The notes under the pieces are model-generated. The model saw nothing but the letters and a program-made list of their open reading frames with translations. It searched no databases and was not told where the DNA came from. DNA of 64,000 nucleotides from Sinohyriopsis cumingii (lineage: Eukaryota > Mollusca > Bivalvia > Unionida > Unionidae): assembly GCA_028554795.2 (NCBI GenBank), contig CM068825.1, forward strand, positions 154,735,553 through 154,799,552, read 5' to 3'. Positions 1 through 10,795 of the stretch are shown here, piece by piece; position 1 is the stretch's first letter; every line of letters starts with the position of its first letter. The translations under genes and the position numbers were made by a program.

Positions 1-185
1 ATAGTATCTATATAAGATGTACATGCCTCAAGAACAAAACAATCCCGAAACATCTAATTTACAAATATATCAATATATTTAATTAGTAAACAATAATAGA
101 TGAACAAGTCACACCATGGCCTTAAGTTAAGAAATTTGACAGGGCCAATCTACGAAACTATCCCCTACCACCTTAAAAATTTTCC

Positions 186-465
186 AGCAATATCGCTACG
201 ATGTCTGCGGTGTGGCAGATTATAGTAATGTCTAACACGGGGGTATCAGGCCGCAGACATGTAGCATCATGTCCCACCCACTAAAATTATCATGACACTA
301 GGCCGACCAACCTTACACTAACCTAACCTCTTAATGCTGAGCCCTAGCGAGGCAGCTGCTGGTAACATTTTTTAATACGTATTTGGTATGACTCGGCCGG
401 GTTTCAAACCTGCGACTTTACGCATCCGAGGCGGACGCTCTAACCACTTACGCCACTGGAACTGC
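186..465 (-). mobile_element. tRNA-derived SINE in gene A intron 2
   Basis: On the minus strand a tRNA-like head shows an A-box-like TGGCGTAAGTGG and a B-box-like GGTTTGAAACC. The body is repeated at about 47,195-47,410 (same orientation) and 47,861-47,972 (opposite), with a duplication-borne copy at 53,975-54,265. Not a functional tRNA: no acceptor-stem pairing is evident. Confidence 0.7.
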
Positions 466-2814
466 TTGATGGTGATGTTGTAAATCATATGGGAAAAGTA
501 GGTATATTACGAAACGAATTTGATATTAAAGAATATATGGAAAAGTACATTATTTACGTCTAGAGGTTGTCTTCAAACAAACATCTATGGTCTGTAACCG
601 AACGAACAGAACTCTTAACAGAATATCCTTTGTGTGTACAGTTGTACTCGATTCACTTACCAAAAGCAGGGCCATACTTAGATTTAAAGATGGACGTTGT
701 CTAGTCAGCCCGAGACTACTACGTTTAACAGCTCATCAACATGAGTTACTTACAAATGTCATCTATGGGTTAAGATGCGCCAGTATGGACGTCATTTACG
801 CCCTGACGTGCAATATTTCCTGTATAAACGTCATTTATATTCTGACGTGCGGTATTTAGACGTTGACTACTAAACAGCTGGCTTTAGGAAAAGAATAACC
901 AATAACAAAAACCATGTCAGAAACAAGGTCAACACAAAACACGCCTGCCAGTTTTACTCAGTTGAACACTTTGTCTAGTCCCAAGAAATGCTGTCCATCC
1001 AGTCAAATCGTATATGGATTGAGAATGATTGTGGACATAGAGACAAATATTGGATAATGTCAATGGATACATATGGCGAATCTGATTTGAACGAAAAACT
1101 TAAATCTAAATGTGCTCTGTTTAATAGATCAGGCGCCAGTTTCTTTTCTATCAGTATAATCAGCCTCGCTGGTCTCAAATGATACCAATGTATTATTATT
1201 ATTATTATTATTATTATTGCATGTTTCAAATACCTTCCTTTGTAATGTAAATACAATAATATCCTTGTTTCAAAGATATACAATATTTAGCGACAAGGCT
1301 TCATATATGATTTCTAGGTCATAACAAACAACACAGAAATATCAGATCAGAAAATGTTCTCCCAGTCTGACATTGTGTATAGTTCTATTGTACTGACAAC
1401 TTGCAATCAGATTCAACTGTCCTTTTCATCTGTAATAGATCCCAGTCTTAGGTTTGTAATTATTCATGTTAGTTTGTTCTATTTCTTTAATTAGGACTTC
1501 TTCATTATTGTTGGATAATTAGTCCTCTCCATACCAAAATGGAACAATTTATTGTTCCATGCGTATCAGTTGTGCGCGCTCTTGTCTGTGTGTGTAGACT
1601 GTGGGCTCCAGGTTGGGGTTTGTGCTCAAGGAGTTTCTTAAAAATGGAGCCTGATTATATTCCAGTTTTCAGTGTCTTTCCAAAGTTTTTCCGATTGATT
1701 GGAAAATATGTTACTCTATTCGCAAGGTACACGATCTTTAAAGAGAGGGTTCATTTTTAAACACTCATAATATTCATCTATAGGGTGTTTTGGCATTTAT
1801 GCCTGAAATTATAGCAACTGCAAATGCATCACCGCAGCACATTCCCCATCCTTACCTACAAACATTGAGTCAGGGGCCAATGCAAACACCGTCACGTACA
1901 CGAAACATCATTATCTAAAGTTTGTTAAGAAATTAGATTTGTTTCTTATGTAATATTTGAACACTGACAGCCGACACCTTGAACGGAACAAATGATGGCG
2001 TCCGTCTCGTAGATGGTTACCCAGGGAGTAAAAAAACCCCAAAAATTTCACGAATTTCCACCGTGCGGTCAATGAGAAGTCGTAACTAACATACGAACTG
2101 ATAGACGAACGAAGTACGGATGGACAGACGGACGGAAACACAGAGTTTCACTGTATCCCTGACACGTAAAAATACGTGGGAATAGTAACATATTCTCTTT
2201 CCCGAAGTTTACGGGTTGATTGATTTTTCATACAATTTCTAAGTAATATAGCCTGAAAACACAAAACTTCAAGCTTTACTTTATTTGCTCACATCTCAAA
2301 TGTGTTCATACTACTTAGTCTTCCAGATTTTTTTCTTGACGTTTATTAGTACAGTCTCAAACCGCAGATACAATCGTGCTTGTTTAGTTGTTCGGCAGGA
2401 TGATTTGGTTTGAAACATTACAAGCTCACCCTTATAATTAAATTGATTCTGTTAAAATGTTGCTAAACAACATCTGATTGATAATGGTCATCGCGGAGTA
2501 TTTTCCCTAATATCTTTGGAAGACCTTTGGCTACTTTCGGTCAACGTTCTAACAACTATTGAAACGAATTTTGGTGTCCCATTTCTCTTCTATTTGTGTT
2601 TGGTAAACCAAAATACGTCGGAAAATGAATGTAAAGAGAAAATTAGCTTTCCAAGTTAACTTAAGCCTTTTGTGGCCAATACCGTAAGCTTGCAATAAAA
2701 ACTAGTTGAATAATGAAGTTAGGATTAAATGTGATTTACATTACATATATCGAAAATGCTTCTTCATTCTCTGTTGCTGACGCCAATTAAATATCAATGC
2801 ACTTTTGCTTCCTT

Positions 2815-2926
2815 ATGACATACCACGTGTTTTTATGCATGACATACCACGTGTCTTTATGTATGACATACCACGTGTCTTTATGCATGACATACCACGT
2901 ATCTTTATGTATGACATGCCATGTGA
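2815..2926. repeat. 24-bp minisatellite with CACGTG cores, five units
   Basis: The unit ATGACATACCACGTGTCTTT plus ATGC is repeated about five times, the last units degenerate. The matching site in gene C has four units and in gene B one (about 17,695-17,712). Most units contain the E-box palindrome CACGTG. It lies about 200 bp before exon 3. Confidence 0.8.
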
Positions 2927-3134
2927 GATTTGCAAGCAATTGCCTTAAGGTACTGTATTAATGTTTCCTTTTATGAAGAAGAAATTTTTACAGTAGACAT
3001 AAATCACAGGATTTTCAGCCATATTGCATATTTATTTATTTTTACCTTTCGGTGACTATTATTAAACATGTATTCATGCATTATTTGAAAATCACATGAA
3101 TAAAAACTAAAAATCTTCTGCACTATTTCTTCAG

Positions 3135-3387
3135 GTTTGATAGATTCAATGACATTAAGTCCAAAAATCCCTCCATCAGAACTTTGTTGGCTGTTGGTGG
3201 CGGGAACATGGGATCCGGACAGTTTAGCAGTATGGTGTCCACGAATGCTTCGCGTCATGAATTTGCTATTTCCTCAGTAAAGTTTCTCAGGGACAGGAAT
3301 TTCGATGGTCTTGACCTTCACTTGGCGTATCCGGCAAATAGAGGAAGTCCACCAGAGGATAAGCAGCGTTTTACGGAACTTGTTAAG
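3135..3387 (+). CDS. Gene A exon 3, GH18 core with mutated catalytic motif
   Basis: Preceded by TTCTTCAG and followed by a weak donor (AAG|GTCATC). The first nucleotide completes a Met codon of exon 2; the exon ends in phase 0. It encodes the LLAVGG strand ([10 protein letters not shown], Trp lost) and [10 protein letters not shown] at about 3304-3333, where GAC-TGG-GAG of gene B is CAC-TTG-GCG. Length, 253 nt, equals that of genes B and C. Confidence 0.85.
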
Positions 3388-6300
3388 GTCATCTATGATA
3401 AATGCACATCTAGGAAAATAAAGTAGACGAGAAATTCTTACAATGTTTCTGCTCTTACAGCATTATCATTGGTGTCCAAAAATGTGTCTAAGAAAGGGAA
3501 TTCATATAATTTACTTCCGTTATCACATTTCCAATCCCTTCAAACATTTTAGAAGTCCTTTGGCCGCTATATTTGGTAAAGTCATATGCAAAGGGTCAGC
3601 CATAACGTTTTCTGTACAATAAAATGATATGATAGCTTCAGAACAACAAATTTTAATATTTTTTATTATTCATATGAAGATCTATTCATATCAGATTTAA
3701 TGCGGTGTTTGTATTTGCCAAGCCAAAGCAAAGCACTGCATTTCTATAACAACAACATAGCTTTCAAACGCAAACTTATGTTTCCGATAAAAGCAAAAAT
3801 TAAAGAAATTCTTTATTAAAACAGGATCATATTGCACGGACTGCCTGTTTACGTTTTCTATTGCAGTGACTGATGGTGTACTATTTATATTGCAGGGACT
3901 ACCTGTGTACTGTTTCTTCTCATTTCACTCATCTCGTTAAAATAAACCGACAAATCAGTTATTTATTCAACTTAGGCATGTGCTAATTAATGTAATCAGT
4001 CTAGGGCTTTGAGCAATTTGCTTCTCTGAAATGTTATATATACAGCAGGTAAGCAGCCAGGGTTGCCTGGAGTTGGGAATTATACAGTGAATAAAGTAGC
4101 CGCTGCTACTTTCAAGATAAATTTGTAATAATAGTTTTTTTTAGTTATTTACCTTTAGTGCTATCATAAATTATGATCACATGTTGTTTAATCATGCAAA
4201 CCAGTGTCATAGATTCTAAGTATACAAAGACTCACGTTTGGCTCAGTTTAATGTCAACTGGCAAAAAAATATTTGTGCAATTCGTCGGAAACAATGAAGT
4301 TATTTTCAGAGGGAGTCATCTTTGAAGTTTACGATGAAATACGTTAAGCCATGTTGATGACTTTGTTGCGAAATTAGATACACTGTGATCTAGCTATAGC
4401 TTCTAGACAAATCGGGAGATTTTGACTTGGAAACAAGACGCGGACATTATTCTTTGCCTTTGAATCAGCTCTGATGTTTTGCTCTACCGCTATAAGAATG
4501 CAGATAAAGTTACTTAACGCATGTCTCTCACCTACATGGATTGACATTTAATTTTTATCGTCTGCGATGTCTGCAGCAGATGTACACAGGAAATGAACTT
4601 GAAATAGCACAGATTATACTAATTGAACCTTTTCATGAAATTCACAAACGAATTTTCACTGTTTAGACATGGCTCTTCTTGAATCCCAAAACACTATATA
4701 AGAAATATCGGCTGGTGTATTTCATAATTTACCTCTTAAGTTCGCTGAGTAAAAAATATTAGTGCAGAACAAACAATCATCTGAGAGCTGCACGTTAGAC
4801 GTCAGTTCCTGTTAAATACTCTCCAACCAAACACAACCCCTATCTAACAGGATTAAAAATAAGGACAAAGTATGTTAGTTTTGTTTTGTTATAATTTAAG
4901 TTAATATATTCATATTCAGAATTATTTACTTCATAATATGGAGTACCAAGAAAAACCTTTTCTTTAAATTTAAAGCCTTGTGGAAAGGCAACAAAATCTA
5001 CAAAGGATCTTTGATAACGTACTTAACCTTGATTACATCCGTTGCCCCATTTCTAGAAAGGTAAAATCAGTCAATTTCCGTTTCCGCTGTCTAATGATTT
5101 AATATTTTGTATAGGAATTGAAAAGAGTGTTTGACGAAGATGCCCGCCAGACCGGCAAACCGCCTCTTCTTCTGACAGCAGCTGTTGATGCTAGGAAATC
5201 CACAATAGATACAGCATACGACGTGCCTGATATCTGTAGGTGTGTAATGACCGACCAACGACAATGCCTTTCTAACACACCTGCACTAAGTATATAACGT
5301 AGACATACAAATGCAATCCAACACACACACACACACACACACACTTCCAATCTGGGCAACCAATGGGGCTGATGAAAATTGTCTTTTTTCAGGGATGGAC
5401 TAATTTCACGTTTGATTTAGTATATAGAAAATTGATTTTAACAAAGATGGTTTCTGTTAGGAAGTGGTCCTAAGTATGTATACATACGTAGAGGATGTAG
5501 AATGAAAGTGTTATTATATATAATATTGGTTAGTAGAAATTAATAATATTAACAGACATTTGTTATGCATTATAGACGATAAACGTTATTTCATGGTCTT
5601 CTATAAGACGTATATATACTGGACTTGACATCTTGAAAGCAGTACTAGGACGTTACAATTTGAAATAATTTCAGTTCTTCAAGGCATTCATTTAAACTAT
5701 CTCTCTCTGGCCCCCCCCCCCCCCCCCCGCACACACACACACACTCACAATGTGTATCATAATCTTTTCATTTCAGATATCTAGATTTTTTAAGTATAAA
5801 GACCTATGACCTACATGAAACCTGGGAGGATCGCACCGGACATGATAGCCCACTGTTTCCTCATGCCGGGGAAACCGGGCATGGGCGCTACCTTAACCTT
5901 GTGAGTCATGATTATATCTAACAACAATCATTAAAAGTTTTAAGAGAGACAATTGTTTAACAGTAATAGCTTTGTAAACAGTTTAAAGGCTCCCATATAT
6001 TCAATTCTTTGTTGGGTTTACAAAGAAGGAAATTGTAAACAAATAGTGCCTGAGCTGGGTGAGGGAGGCAAAGAAGAAGTAGTTCGGGTAATCTCTTTGA
6101 AGCAGGAACATTGATTATATGATGAGCAAATGTGAGATAAATTTAAGTTGGGATATTTGTTTTGTTATCATCGTTGAGCGGAACAGATTTTTAATTTCTA
6201 AGCAAATTCGTATGTCGATAAACATTAGTGAACAGATCGGATTACCTTTCAAAGAGAAATTGTAAACGAAGCCTAACTTTAGTCATATACAAGCCTACTT

Positions 6301-9300
6301 GGTAAGTATGATGTAAATTACTCAACGAGGTTTTACCGTCGCCACCACAACGCGTGTACAAATAAATGGTGCTTGTTTATCCTTACTTTTTAGCGTGCTC
6401 CAAGCTCGGATTGATACTAAATACTTTCAAACTTGGTCAAACATTGGAAGCTGTTTATAGTTCTTCATTGTAGTACCCTAGTACAATGCTTGTGTAAAGT
6501 GTGACTGAACATTTGGACGAGGAAGAACATTATGTTCTCTTTACCATTGTATGTGCCAGGAAATGATCTACATATTAAGGAAGAGAACGAATTAGTCGAG
6601 TTTTTTATTTTTATTATTTTAAAGTAACTTGTATGATATCATAGAACGAATTAAAATAGTTGCATGATACTTGTAATGGAACGGGTTAGTGTTGCATCAT
6701 TTATACGTGTATTAAACGTTACATGCCTAATGACACGTGATATTATTGCACAAATTCCACAATGCAAATCCTAACCATTTAAATGCCATAATAATGAGTC
6801 AATGCACATGGAACCTCATGAAAAATTCCGAATCTAATGTAGATTGACATCACATGACCTCGTAGACATGCAAGCGTGTCACCACATAATCCTTGGTATA
6901 AATACTCATGAAACACTTGTATTATGTACCAGTCTGCGATTACCGCCTTTTTAGGCAACTGAAATGTCATTTGGATGACCACCTATGCCTGCAGGCTCCA
7001 ATAGCAGACAATAATTAAGTTCTGCTCCAAATGTTAGCGTGTCACTCAATCCAATTAGGCATATTTTTTTTTTCATTGATTTTGGGAATAATGTCATTGA
7101 AATGACCGAAATGCCTTCTGAAATTAGTATACTCCGCACATTGATGCAGATCATTCAGCTTCTTAGCTAATTTTGCTGCTGATTTCTTTTTGAGTATAAG
7201 AAAATGAAATTGCTTTAATTTAAAAAGAATGCTTTTATTTTTAATAAAGTTGCTTTTAGTAAATTTTAGTTTTATCGAATTCTCAATCAAGAAAAGCTAG
7301 TCATTGTGTATCAAATTTGCTCAATACAGGACATATACTTTTCTAACTTACCTTCTCTTTCAAAAGAATAAATGATTTGACCTCAGATCCCTCCTCATCC
7401 ATTTTACCAGATATCTAATTGATTTGTTTACGTTTCAGACTTGGGTATCAAATTATTGGCACCAGACCGGTTGCCCAAAGAACAAGTTGAATATCGGACT
7501 GGGCTTGTATGGCCGATCTTTTACACTGTCTAATCCTTCTAACAATGACATAATGGCCTCCGCTAGGATGGGAGAAGCGGGACACTTCACCAGGAAAGGT
7601 GGATTCCTGTCATACTATGAGGTTAGATTTGGTGTAGCTTTCGAATAAATGTGTCACTATTCTTCAGCCATATTCCTTCAAAAATGTGTCAATCATCTTT
7701 TGGGTCAGATGACTTTCGTGTCCGTCATTCTATTAGATATGTTTAAACATGTCAGTCATTATTATAAATATGTTTAAACACGTTATTAGTCAGTTGCATA
7801 GGAATATAATAATCCTGGTATATACTTTGAAACATGTATGCGTAAAATACATTATGTCTTTTGTCAATTGTTCAAAATTGAATGAAATCAGTTTTGACTG
7901 TTTAAATAATCATTTAAGAAGATGATATAAGGAATGGTGACAGATGTCAAGTAAGGAAAATGTGAAGACATAAAACGTCATCTGGAAAATATCTTTCTGT
8001 GTCATACATTTTGAACAATGTTGACGATCCTTAATGAAAGCATTAAATGTCTGTCTGTCTGTTCGTTTGAAGATTAATTTGTTCCGGATTCTGCTAATTA
8101 TTGTTGCTTTTAATGCAGATCAAATTACTTAACACTGTATGTTAACAGTTTCAAACAACTGAAATCAAAATTTCGCTTTTCATCAGTTGCTGGCTAGGGA
8201 ATCCTTGTTGGATTTAGTTAAAGACAAAACTATATTACTGGACAATATATCCTTATAATGAAAGATTTACTAGTAAAGCAAAGTAGATAGTCAACGATTC
8301 ATCAACAATAGGCATAATATTGTTCATATTCATTATCGTCATTAACCCTAGCATAATCGATCGAAGAGTAGTGAAATTACTTCATAATGCTTGCTGTACT
8401 TATATGATGTTTTGACTTTTTCTTCTTTTCTTCTTTTTCTCCTTCACTCATCATATTCCTTCCTATTTTTGGTAACCATTTTTTATTGGCGATCTATTTT
8501 TGTGCATCTTTTCCTCTTTTGCAAATTCGCCATCATTCATTATCAACTTTACAAGTTCCACCTACCTCCTTCTTTCTCTATAAATTTTTTTTTTCACATT
8601 TTCGCATCTCTTAATTTGCATTTCTTCCTTCATATCCAGTGTCTTTCTCATTGTAATTTTTATTGCACCTCTCTTCCTTTTAATTTCTTTTTCTAAACTT
8701 TTGGTTTATATCCATTCACCTCGCAGATATCCAGTATTTTCTTGACTGCCTCCTTCCTTCATAACCAGACTTCTCTTCACGTTCTACTTAGTTCTTGACT
8801 AACCGTCTTCCTTGCTTTAATTTCATCCTTCTTTGAGAGAAAAATATAATTTATTAGTTCGAAAGAGAGAGAGAGAGAAGCAAGTCCCAAAACTCCCTGC
8901 ATTAAAACAAAAACAATTGTACTTATGTTAAAACTTTGGATTTTAATGGTTTAAGATTTTTTCCAGTCATTTCAATGCGACCTCTCTCTCTCTCTCTCTG
9001 AGCTATTTTTTTAATTTTCCGTTTCAGATTTGCCAGATGAAAGTATCTGTGGGCCAAACACGCTACATCAATGATCAGCAAGTGCCCTGTATGGTAAAAG
9101 GCGATCAGTTGATCGTGTATGACAACCCTGACAGTTTACAAATCAAGGTTTGATATGTCAAGATCTTATTTTAAATTATTGCCCTTCAATATATATGTCA
9201 ATCAGATGCTGTTAATCACTAAAAACAATGCGAAATTGAATAATTTCTGAATCATTACATCATCATTTCCGTTTCTGTTTATCCAAGCCCTGGAAAAGAT

Positions 9301-9632
9301 GAATTAAGAGACCTAAATTGTAGGCAATTTTCACCACATAAGAAGCATTAATTTATTTTTGTTTTGTTAGCAGGACGAACACATCAGCATACAAATGTTA
9401 TGGTTGATTGTGGCAGATACTTTCTTTCATATACATATCAATTTTTAGGTTGAGTGGATCAAGCAAAATGACTTTGGTGGAATTATGGTCTGGGCACTTA
9501 ATTTGGATGATTTTGCCAACGTATGCGGTCAGGGCAAATACCCTCTATTGACTGCTATTAACAACGCTCTTGGCCACTCGACAAGACACATAGTTACACA
9601 GCACCGCCTGCGCACATCGTCACAACACCACC
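3135..9632 (+). CDS. Chitinase-like gene A, exons 3-8 (GH18, active site lost)
   Basis: Spliced GH18 gene; exons 1-2 lie before the window. Exons are 3135-3387, 5115-5239, 5777-5900, 7439-7621, 9028-9147 and 9449-9632, all with AG/GT borders and matching phases. The family hydrolyses chitin with a DxxDxDxE motif on strand beta4 of a TIM barrel. Here that motif reads [10 protein letters not shown], so the catalytic Glu is Ala and the preceding Asp is His; GGW has become GGG. Exon 5 reads DLHE instead of DLHG, and exon 7 has VPCM instead of VPYM, both private to this copy. No in-frame stop was seen in exons 3-8. A 1-nt deletion near 9597 shifts the frame at the exon 8 end. No linker or CBM14 exon was found between 9,632 and 11,900. 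Introns hold CA, CT and ACAT microsatellites, a poly-C run (about 5711-5728), an E-box minisatellite and a 63-bp minisatellite. Either a chitin lectin-like protein or a pseudogene. Confidence 0.8.
5115..5239 (+). CDS. Gene A exon 4, GH18 barrel
   Basis: 125-nt exon after a TATAG acceptor, encoding [20 protein letters not shown] and [20 protein letters not shown]. It follows exon 3 in phase 0 (FTELVK then ELKRVF) and ends in phase 2. Donor is AG|GTGTGT. A CA microsatellite starts about 80 bp downstream. Confidence 0.85.
5711..5745. repeat. Poly-C run followed by CA repeat, intron 4 of gene A
   Basis: About 18 consecutive C followed by ACAC units, 30 bp before exon 5. The copy in gene C has about ten C and a longer CA tract. 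Length polymorphism is expected. Confidence 0.85.
5777..5900 (+). CDS. Gene A exon 5, GH18 barrel (TYDLHE)
   Basis: 124-nt exon with TTTCAG acceptor and GTGAGT donor. It encodes [20 protein letters not shown] and the following [25 protein letters not shown] segment. The Tyr-Asp pair of the family's substrate site is kept; the Gly normally after His is Glu here (GAA), unlike genes B and C (GGA). Confidence 0.85.
7439..7621 (+). CDS. Gene A exon 6, GH18 insertion domain
   Basis: 183-nt phase 0 exon, CGTTTCAG acceptor and GAG|GTTAGA donor. Encodes [34 protein letters not shown] and ends [12 protein letters not shown]. One codon shorter than gene B. An upstream in-frame ATG lies in the intron and is not the start. 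Confidence 0.85.
9028..9147 (+). CDS. Gene A exon 7, GH18
   Basis: 120-nt phase 0 exon after GTTTCAG. Encodes [20 protein letters not shown] then [20 protein letters not shown]. The Cys in VPCM replaces Tyr found in genes B and C. Confidence 0.85.
9449..9632 (+). CDS. Gene A exon 8, GH18 C-terminal barrel strand with frameshifted tail
   Basis: Encodes [20 protein letters not shown] and the [17 protein letters not shown] helix, both typical of the GH18 barrel end. After HIVT the frame runs into a Gln/His/Arg/Ser-rich tail. Reading one base over gives a Thr/Pro-rich linker ([12 protein letters not shown]), as expected before a chitin-binding domain. The exon is 26 nt longer than in gene B and so ends in phase 1 instead of 2. 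Confidence 0.8.
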
Positions 9633-10156
9633 GTAAGTGTTTGTTTTGTTTTTTTATATTTTTTTATTTTTTAAACAGCTATCCAAACTTTAGCTCCAGT
9701 TGGTGTTTTTGCAATAGTTGCAAAGTTCGTATGAATCAGGGCCAGTGTTGTTTAGAGTTGCTATCAGTGTATATATGTCGTCTTTTTTCATAAAAAGAAA
9801 AACGTAGGCAACTTGATCATGGCAGGCTAACAAAACATCGCTAAATATTAACTAAAGAACTTTAAATTTTCTTTCATATCATGTTCAAGCAAAATCTCCT
9901 TTTATTGTTTAATATCAATGTCCGTGCAACAGTATCTTTCTTTATGCGTCCATTGGATAATTGTTTCAGGTCTTTTGGATTATGTTTTAGCTTAATATCA
10001 TCTCGTTCTACTCTATATGATGCAATAATATAAATATTTTAGGTATCTAATTTTGCCTTTCCTATTATTGGTCTTGCAATTTTTTTCTGGTACAGCACCA
10101 ATTATTATTCCACGCATTTGTAAATTTCCTATCTTAGAATTTTCAATTCCTCCACA

Positions 10157-10190
<34 letters not shown>

Positions 10191-10352
10191 CATACATACA
10201 TTATTTTAATAAAAGAATGTAGATAAATAGTTACTTATTATAAAGAATTTTTTAAAATATATTTCTGTGCTATTTCCAAATATAGCTATAAAATTGTGCC
10301 GTGCTTTGAAACTTTAAAGAATAGTAAATTACAAACACTAATAAGTCCCCGT

Positions 10353-10795
10353 GCATGATATTGCACGTCCTGATCTTGCCATCCATAATGCTTAGTATAA
10401 TTGAATATGACATAATCATGATATTGCACGTTCTGATCTTGCAACCCATTATGCTTTGTATAATCGAATATGACATAATCATGATATTGCACATTCTGAT
10501 CTTGCGGCCCATAATGCTTAGTATAATGGAATATGACATAATCATGATATTGCACGTCCTGATCTTGCCATGCATAATGCTTAGTATAATCGAATATGAC
10601 ATAATCATGATATTGCACGTTCTGATCTTGCCACCCATAAGGTTTAGTATTATCGAATATGACATAATCATGATATTGCACATCCTGATCTTGCCATCCA
10701 TAATGCTTAGTATAATGGAATATGACATAATCATTGTATTGCACGTTCTGTTCTTGCCATCAATACTACTTAGCATAATCGATTATGATATAATC
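10353..10795. repeat. 63-bp minisatellite, seven units, intron 8 region of gene A
   Basis: Unit begins CATGATATTGCACGTCCTGA and ends GAATATGACATAAT; spacing is 63 bp. Because 63 is a multiple of three, long open frames arise on both strands as a side effect. The same unit occurs at 25,873-26,503 in gene B. Confidence 0.92.

Noticed and set aside
378..470. Possible tRNA gene on the minus strand
   Set aside because: A- and B-box-like words are present but the rest does not fold as a tRNA, and the sequence is part of a repeated SINE.
587..859. 90-codon open frame, conserved at 54,382
   Set aside because: Conservation follows from the recent duplication; it lies in intron 2 and has no recognisable domain. 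Gene B's matching intron does not keep it open.
1539..1760. 73-codon open frame conserved at 55,334
   Set aside because: Intronic; retained only because the duplicated copies are nearly identical.
7424..7438. ATG upstream of gene A exon 6 as a start codon
   Set aside because: It lies before the CGTTTCAG acceptor in the intron; the real exon joins exon 5 in frame.
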